Source: Panagrolaimus kolymaensis
Taxonomy: Eukaryota > Nematoda > Chromadorea > Rhabditida > Panagrolaimidae
Reading direction: 5' to 3'
Assembly (NCBI GenBank): GCA_028622995.1
Contig: JAJQJQ010000054.1
Coordinates: 1,364,001-1,428,000 of the forward strand
Length of the DNA stretch: 64,000 bases
Below the pieces are notes generated by a model. The model was not told the origin of the DNA. It did no database searches and saw only the letters and a program-made list of their open reading frames with translations. Every line of letters starts with the position of its first letter. The stretch's first letter is position 1. Positions 57,801-64,000 of the stretch are shown one piece after another. Position numbers and translations under genes: made by a program.

Positions 57801-60194
57801 TGTATCGAAGAGATTGTCATTTTTTGTATATAAGCCATTTTTTCTAAGAATCGCATTTTTTCAAACGATTTTGGGATTTCAAAAAAAAATAAATTTCGTA
57901 AATTGACTTTTGTTCATTCCACCTTAGGTTTTCGGGGTCGCTGATCACGAATCTGACCTTAGTTTAATTGGTCTCATAGCGAAAAACGCTAATTCCAGAG
58001 GTCTCCAAACGAAAAGTCAACTTTTTTTTAAGATGCTTTTTTTAGAAAGTGTTTACATGGAAAAATAGTAAAAAATACGCTGATTATTTTCGTAATTGAT
58101 GCCGATAATAGAAGTATAGGCACAAATGGATCAAAAGACCATTTTAAAGGAAAATTCAATGTTTCGCCTGGGAAAACTCGAAATCTGTGACCGCTGCCAA
58201 GGCTAATGATGGCATATTCTGATTCCCCATGAAATTTCACCCTAGAAAAATGGAAATCTAGAAAAAAAAACCTGGACAAATTGAAAACGGTGGAGGATTA
58301 AATGATGTACACCAATATCAGGTATATGGACAAGTAATTAATAAATACATGTGAAAAATACAAACTCTTTACTAAAAACGTAGAAAAAATTATTTAATGA
58401 TTTTACAAATCGATAAAACTTCATGTTCTTATGCTTTTCGATTTTTCCCAGATTTTTAAAGTTTAATACTAAAAAATAATGGTCAAAAAATCCAAAATTC
58501 TCAAAATGAGGTATTTATTTTTAAAACTCATCATTTCTAGACCTAATTTGGGTCGTAGAAAACGAATTTGATAACAAAAAAAATATTTCATAAGTTGGTT
58601 ATTAAGTTATGAATTTTTAAAATATGCAAATTTTTGGCAATGCTATAACTCAATTTTGATATTATCAACCTTAGAAACTGTTATCAAATTCGTTTTCTAC
58701 GACCCAAATTAGGTCTAGAAATGATGAGTTTTAAAAATAAATACCTCATTTTGAGAATTTTGGATTTTTTGACCATTATTTTTTAGTATTAAACTTTAAA
58801 AATCTGGGAAAAATCGAAAAGCATAAGAACATGAAGTTTTATCGATTTGTAAAATCATTAAATAATTTTTTCTACGTTTTTAGTAAAGAGTTTGTATTTT
58901 TCACATGTATTTATTAATTACTTGTCCATATACCTGATATTGGTGTACATCATTTAATCCTCCACCGTTTTCAATTTGTCCAGGTTTTTTTTTCTAGATT
59001 TCCATTTTTCTAGGGTGAAATTTCATGGGGAATCAGAATATGCCATCATTAGCCTTGGCAGCGGTCACAGATTTCGAGTTTTCCCAGGCGAAACATTGAA
59101 TTTTCCTTTAAAATGGTCTTTTGACCCATTTGTGCCTATACTTCTATTATCGGCATCAATTACGAAAATAATCAGCGTATTTTTTACTATTTTTCCATGT
59201 AAACACTTTCTAAAAAAAGCATCTTAAAAAAAAGTTGACTTTTCGTTTGGAGACCTCTGGAATTAGCGTTTTTCGCTATGAGACCAATTAAACTAAGGTC
59301 AGATTCGTGATCAGCGACCCCGAAAACCTAAGGTGGAATGAACAAAAGTCAATTTACGAAATTTATTTTTTTTGAAATCCTAAACCAAGTTCTATTTTTA
59401 GAAAAAATGGCTTATATATGAGAGACATACCATTTAAATCTAATTCGCCACCAAAATTTTTTGCAGTTTCATTTATTTTTGCAGCATAATTTTTAAATTT
59501 ATTTTGTAACTCTATTTCGACAGCTTTTGCTCGGTTTGTAAATACTTTAACCTAAAAAAATATCAAATGCACTTAAAGAAAGTAGCAAAAAATCTTACAC
59601 AACGTATTCTTATTTCTTTGATATGATTATATCCATTATTCATATTCCATGGAATAATATTATTTCCAATAATAATATCGATTACTTTGGAATCTTTCTC
59701 TTTTTTTACGGGAAAAATTTTTAGAGTTCCTTTCTGAAATCAAAAAAATAATAATAATGATTTTTAATAAAATCAAACAAGAAGAAAGCAATTTTTATTT
59801 CTTCTGAAATGCCCCAATAATAAAAAGTTTTGCCACTTACTTCCATTGGAAACACTCCAACTCGAATATTATTGCGAAATAAAATAAAATAAAATTCTTC
59901 ACCCCTAAAATATAATTGATTTAAAAGTTGAAAAAAAAAGCGAATTTGTAATTTATTGTAAAAAAATTTTTAGATTCGTTTACAGGGTTCAACGATATTC
60001 GATATAATGTTTACTTACACTTTTCCAATCCTTATTTCGCTATAAGCATAATTTTGAGAATTTTCTAATTCCTTCTTTCTTACATTTTCTTTCATTTCAT
60101 TACAATAAAGTAATTTATCTTGATAATTTTGATAACGATCAGAACTTGCTGCCACGCTTACTTCATTCAATTTAGTGAGACAATAAATATGCAT
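54868..60194 (-). CDS. leucine-rich-repeat protein, 1014 aa
   Basis: Nine exons: 60019..60194, 59841..59904, 59599..59733, 59431..59551, 57532..57729, 56755..57479, 55922..56665, 55600..55807, 54868..55541. Every junction keeps frame. The N-terminal ~250 residues are mixed alpha/beta with a helical Lys/Glu segment. Exons 6 and 7 hold two LRR blocks (LTNLHILEISECELIEIPE, LRHLSLNDN; LRELNLSGQKLTSI, ITILNLSNNLLTNV, LRIINLSHNWITKI). Exons 8-9 carry Cys pairs (CKCCAGC, LCDNCQ) that may bind zinc, a Lys-rich patch and a Pro/Gln-rich tail. No signal peptide or membrane segment, so probably intracellular; LRRs imply a binding role, partner unknown. The 1.7-kb intron after exon 4 contains a fold-back element. 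The whole model is hand-joined; the gene could be split if an internal promoter exists. Confidence 0.8.
57827..59418. mobile_element. 1.6-kb fold-back element in an LRR-gene intron
   Basis: Two arms of about 750 bp (57827-58576 and 58679-59418) are nearly perfect reverse complements around a 102-nt loop. Differences are few, for example one synonymous-type change near 58127, plus a diverged patch of ~40 nt near the outer ends. Outer ends read TATATAAGCC..GGCTTATATA, compatible with a TA target duplication, so a Tc1/mariner-like or Foldback MITE is plausible. Both arms contain the same 83-codon open frame, which is a by-product of symmetry and not called a gene. Confidence 0.88.
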
Positions 60195-60593
60195 ATTTAA
60201 ACAAAAATTATTGATAAATCATTAAGTAAACAAAATTTCAAAATATTTTTTCATTTGATTTAAAAAAGGAATTAAAAAATACTCTAAATAACTTCTTTTT
60301 TAGTTGTTATTGTGTTTTTCAATAAAATACTTACGCGATAAAAAACACATAAAAAAAAACCCCGTCCATTGAGCGAGTGATCGATTGATTTTTTCCCTTG
60401 AAAAATGAATTATTTTTGCTTCTCTGATTAAAAGAAAAAAACTGCAAACAATGTTTAAAACTAGAATAAATTGTTCTTCGTTTTGCAAGAAAAATAACGA
60501 AAAATAAGAATTATGAAATTATTTATTATGCTCAGCGAGAATTCTAAAAGCAACAATAAATAATCTAACTAACAAACATATGTAAAAATAAAA
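60195..60593. other. intergenic
   Basis: About 400 bp between two minus-strand genes. No gene is supported. Confidence 0.35.
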
Positions 60594-61432
60594 TCAACAA
60601 CAATTATTCATTAAAAGTTTCTTCTTTGTCTTTTGTAGGAAACGATAAACAAGAGGTATACGATCATGTCCAAAGAATGTTTCACTTTCATTCACATCAT
60701 TTTCAACTAACATCCATGGCACACCAAAACACTAAAAAAGCATAATCAGATTTATGGACATCGTAAACAGAAAACAAGGAACAAACAATCAAAAGCAAAC
60801 GCTTACCTTTTGTTTCATTGCAATTTCATTATTTTCTTTAATTTTCAAAGTCCATTTATCATCAGGTAATGAATCCAAAAATTTGCGATCAATTCCAAGT
60901 TTTGAGCATATTTCTTCAAAGTCTTCAGTTTCATGAACCCATTTACCATCAGACCATAGACGTTTAAAAGATTCTCGACAAGCAGGTTCATATAGTTTTG
61001 GAGATGCTTCTTCCACAGCAGCTAAAAATCGTTGAGTGTTGAAAGTACCAGTATTACTAAGTTTCTCAAAAGCATCCTAAAATGACAAGATTAGAGGAAG
61101 TTCGATAAAAAAAATTGAAAAAAACGTACATTTGGAGGTTTAACATTTATACCATAAACTTTGCCCAAAGTTTCAATTTCATAGAAATTATAATCTCGTA
61201 GAGTCTTCTCATAATACGGCATTTTATGGCCAATTGTGTTCATAATTGATGAAGCATGGATAGGAATAAAATTTACAGGAATATTTGAAGTTTGTCGAAA
61301 TCGAATAAGTTCCTAAAAATTCTAACATCGTGAAAAAAAGAAAAAGAAAAGAGAAAAACTTACTTCAAAAGCGAACCAACTATGAGCTGAAGCAATATCA
61401 AAGTAACATGTTATCCTTGGAAATCTTATCAT
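60594..61432 (-). CDS. kappa-class glutathione S-transferase (DsbA-like)
   Basis: Exons 61364..61432, 61130..61312, 60807..61076 and 60594..60731 encode 219 aa, all phase 0. The thioredoxin-like N terminus CYFDIASAHSWFAFE carries the Ser/Trp signature where GSTK binds glutathione. The middle is the helical DsbA insert (FEKLSNTGTFNTQRFLAAVE), and exon 4 returns to CFGVPWMLVEND..ETFFGHDRIPLVYRF, typical of the family's C-terminal fold and cis-Pro loop (VPW). Family enzymes conjugate glutathione in mitochondria or peroxisomes and are linked to lipid metabolism in nematodes; the final residues (NNCCC-like end) are not a peroxisomal SKL. Length matches the family. Intact. Confidence 0.9.
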
Positions 61433-61678
61433 TGAAATAAAAAAGTTGGTTGAAGGAAGATAAAATCAAGTTGAAAAAAGGTTTTAGAGATTCAATTCAA
61501 AATTTCTTGGACGAAGCAAAAAAAAAGCGAAGCAGCAAAGTAAAATGCCGCACGAAAAAAAGGGAAGAATTTGTTAGAACTAAATGTTCCCCACAAAAAA
61601 AATTGCAATGTTTTTGTTTGTTTGTTGTTTTGTTGATTGCAAACTTTTTTTGATGCTCGTTATTTACTTTTTTAAAAC

Positions 61679-62880
61679 ATGACTTCAATTCGACATATTA
61701 CAAAACTATTAAATGCATCAAAATTAAATCTTCAAGCAGCATCAACACAAATTTATGTTATTCGCTTAGCTTCATCTGATCCATCAAAACTCCATCTTCA
61801 ACGAATCAATCCAAATTATAATTTTCAAGGTTTGTTGTTTTTCATGCTTTTTTTTTGTTGATTTTAATCATTCTTATTTTTTAGTGATTAGAACTCTTCG
61901 AAGTAAACCTCCATCTTCTGATAATAATCGCTCTTCGCCTGATTCAAATCAACCACCACCAAGAGAAGAAGCTGAAAAGCAAAGTAGCGGTGATCAACAA
62001 TCAAAAACAAGTGATGGTCAAGAACATGTTAATATTCCACCAAATTTTCCATTGGATGCTGAAACCGTCAAAAAGTTAAGAATATTTATGGCTGTTATCT
62101 TGATTACAACGTTTGGATTAAGTTTTATTGCACTTGGAAGATTATCAAAGCATGCAAATCCTGATATTGTTAAAGCATTGGAAGAAGAAACAATCGAATT
62201 TGAAGAATTTGTTTCTCATATTCTACCTACTGGAGAGGTATGTTTTACTTTGTTTTCACTTGTTTCCACTCCAAAGCTTACAACCTTTATGTTTTAGGTT
62301 AAACATATTGTCTTTTTTCCTCAACAAAAGCGTGCTGTTGCTGTTTTACAACCTAATGCTGTCATCAATGGCGAAAAGGTAAGTAGTTACTTACTTGTAT
62401 TCGTGTTTCACTAACTTGATGCTAGCTGTTTTTAGTATGGACGAGATATAATTCCAATCAAATTTGCACGTGTTACTTCAGAACGACCAGATCAATTTAA
62501 AATTGAAGTTCGACAAGCTGAAGAAAAACTTGGTATTCCACTTACTGAAGCAATTCCAATTCAAGTTTTTCAAGGTGCTAGCTTCTTTAAGTATGTTTTT
62601 TCTCTTTTAAAATGCTTGTTGTGGTTGGCCGATCACCTATCAGTTTTTGTTGATCTTCGCCGGTAGTGAACCTTTGATATCTAAAACTATTCACGATTTC
62701 GACCATATCTTTTCACAATAATTCATTATTCTCATTTTTAGGGCTATTGAATTCTTTATTGGTTTTGTTATTATTGGATTTCTCATGACACAATATGGTC
62801 GAATGATTGGTCGAACAATTCGTCTAAAACGAGCTGAAGATGCTGCAAAAGCTGCTGGCAAAAAATCATCTCCAAATTAA
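61679..62880 (+). CDS. stand-alone m-AAA protease N-terminal (FtsH_ext) protein
   Basis: Five exons (61679..61829, 61885..62237, 62298..62378, 62436..62590, 62742..62880) encode 292 aa. The N terminus (MTSIRHITKLLNASK) looks like a mitochondrial presequence, followed by a disordered Ser/Pro/Glu linker. Then membrane helix IFMAVILITTFGLSFIALG, an intermembrane-space domain (EEFVSHILPTGEVKHIVFF, VLQPNAVINGEKYG, RQAEEKLGIPLTEAIPI) and a second helix AIEFFIGFVIIGFLMTQYG. This is the order and layout of the N-terminal part of paraplegin/AFG3L2. The protein then ends after a Lys/Ala tail; AAA+ ATPase and M41 protease domains are absent, and poly(A) signals follow near 63004. It may act as an accessory or inhibitory subunit, be an old gene fission, or the catalytic half may be elsewhere. 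Confidence 0.78.
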
Positions 62881-63632
62881 CGCCATTCAAAAGAAGAAGA
62901 AAGAAAACTGTTTATAAAAGTTATAGGATTTTAAAAGTTTATTATTGTAAACGTATTGTGTTTTAATTTAATTTTGTATGTATGTATTTTAGGTTTACGG
63001 GGTTAATAAAGTCTTTATTTTTTACCTTTAACAACTTCAACGCCTTCAACTTTGCTTTATTTTTTCTTTGGTTGATTTTTGAAGATTAATGCTTTCGCTG
63101 TTCTTTTCCTTCCTCAAATCGAATGGCTTTTACCTTATTCTGTTTTCAAGTACATATGTGTGCATAATAATAGCCCAAGGCATAATTATCGTTGTTATTT
63201 TTGTGATACCAAAAAATTAGGCGCCTCTAAACAACCTTATAAAAACCACGATCTCAACATATTTTTGATTATTTATTTCCATCGTTTGGTTGATTTACTT
63301 TATCAAACCTTCTGGAAATAAAGCATGAATAAGTAACTTCCTACAAACTTTTATCATATTTTTCCTTCAAACTTATAGTTTACTGTATTTTTAGATTGAA
63401 AACTTTTACAGTTACCTACTTTTATTTTCAAACATAAATATGTTCCACAACGAATATTAAAAATGGCGCAAAAACAGTAAACCATGGCAACTTTATCAGA
63501 AACATATCATTTTTCTTCTTCTTTCTTTTTTTCGAAGCTGTTGTCTCTTGATTTACGTTGCTCGCTTTATTGTTTTTATGTTAAAATCTTCATTAAAAAT
63601 ATTTGTTTTTTTAGATCTCATCTCGTCCAACT
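62881..63632. other. intergenic
   Basis: AATAAA near 63004 closes the previous gene. An 80-codon frame at 63079 is not supported. A TTTTTTTAG acceptor at about 63607-63614 precedes the next ATG by 18 nt and may receive a spliced leader. Confidence 0.45.
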
Positions 63633-64000
63633 ATGAAAGGCTTTTTGTTCTCTCGATCTGCTGCAAGCGAAAGTGCTGTTCATGGTAAAGATTCAATGGC
63701 TGCGGAAGATGGTAAACCAAAAGCTGGAATCAAAAAATCTTTTAGCTTCTTTGGAAAGAAGGACAAAATCACCAAAGCTCAACTTGAAGCAAAGGTAAGT
63801 GTGTTTGTTAGTAATATTTACTTTACTTTTATGTGTTCCTTTTCAGATTTTGGATTTGCAAAAGCAACAAGCTGCTATCGTTATTGGTCACAATGAAGAG
63901 AAGCAAGCACTCGAACATCAACTATCTGAAATGAAGGATCAACAAGTAGCTGACAACCATGTTCACGATGAAGAAAAACATACTTTGCAAGCTCAAATCG
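63633..64000 (+). CDS. coiled-coil protein, 5' end only (runs off the window)
   Basis: Exon 1 is 63633..63794 (54 codons) and exon 2 starts at 63847 and continues past 64000; phase 0. The N terminus is basic and Ser-rich with KKSFSFFGKKDK, then a long heptad-type helix rich in Gln, Glu, Lys and Ala (AQLEAK, LQKQQAAIVI, EKQALEHQLSEMKDQQ). It resembles filament, myosin-tail or golgin-like proteins, but too little is visible to name it. The ATG choice is supported by the acceptor just upstream. Confidence 0.72.

Noticed and set aside
58028..59227. Two identical 83-codon frames in opposite orientation
   Set aside because: They are mirror images inside the fold-back element; no start context, splicing or family similarity supports coding.
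1..64000. CRISPR arrays, bacterial operons, rRNA genes
   Set aside because: None seen. All regular repeats are tandem exon units, MITEs or gene duplicates, and the introns and tRNA are eukaryotic.

Overview
The window reads as nuclear DNA of a free-living nematode. It is strongly AT-rich, introns are mostly 45-90 nt with GTAAG/GTATG donors and TTTTAG/TTTCAG acceptors, there is an invertebrate-type lysozyme, and a very large F-box-like family has the form seen in Panagrolaimus-like (clade IV) worms. The genus is an inference from memory of family style. Exon models were built by hand: every junction was tested for GT(GC)/AG, frame continuity and, where possible, agreement with a paralogue inside the window.

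Layout. 0.7-1.6 kb: a CCHC zinc-knuckle gene of Gag type. 2.7-9.4 kb (minus): an autonomous Helitron RepHel gene that also carries a Ulp1-type cysteine protease; its 5' part contains three tandem 186-bp exon+intron units. 9.4-12.8 kb: repeat-rich DNA with a TTAA-bounded MITE, strong hairpins and direct repeats. 12.8-14.6 kb: a vWA + alpha-kinase gene with a damaged N terminus. 15.3-16.0 kb: i-type lysozyme. 16.2-18.2 kb: first F-box-like copies. 18.4-19.7 kb: a Q/P-rich protein. 20.5 kb: tRNA-Thr(AGU). 20.8-24.5 kb: secreted trefoil + GH31 alpha-glucosidase in eight exons. 24.9-37.4 kb: a minus-strand array of F-box-like paralogues, intact genes mixed with truncated, frameshifted and hybrid copies. 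37.7-42.9 kb: four genes of one unrecognised family (HRHFDL family) in a nested palindrome whose outer 1.14-kb arms look identical. 43.7-44.7 kb: another F-box-like gene. 45.2-49.4 kb: three GT31-like glycosyltransferases, one broken by a hAT-type MITE with an exact 8-bp target duplication. 50.0-52.0 kb: a secreted, probably GPI-anchored Cys-rich repeat protein. 52.4-54.6 kb: two more F-box-like copies, one decayed. 54.9-60.2 kb (minus): a 1014-aa leucine-rich-repeat protein with a 1.6-kb fold-back element in an intron. 60.6-61.4 kb: kappa-class GST. 61.7-62.9 kb: a mitochondrial membrane protein like the N-terminal half of paraplegin/m-AAA proteases but without the AAA and protease domains. 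63.6 kb to the edge: start of a coiled-coil protein.

The genes do not form one pathway. The common theme is local duplication: tandem copies, inverted copies, exon-level duplication, apparent gene-conversion tracts (125 bp and 136 bp of exact identity in otherwise diverged copies) and transposon insertion. The most interesting items are the palindromic HRHFDL cluster with its GC-AG intron, the Helitron whose duplicated introns have lengths divisible by three and are open in frame, and the stand-alone m-AAA N-terminal protein.
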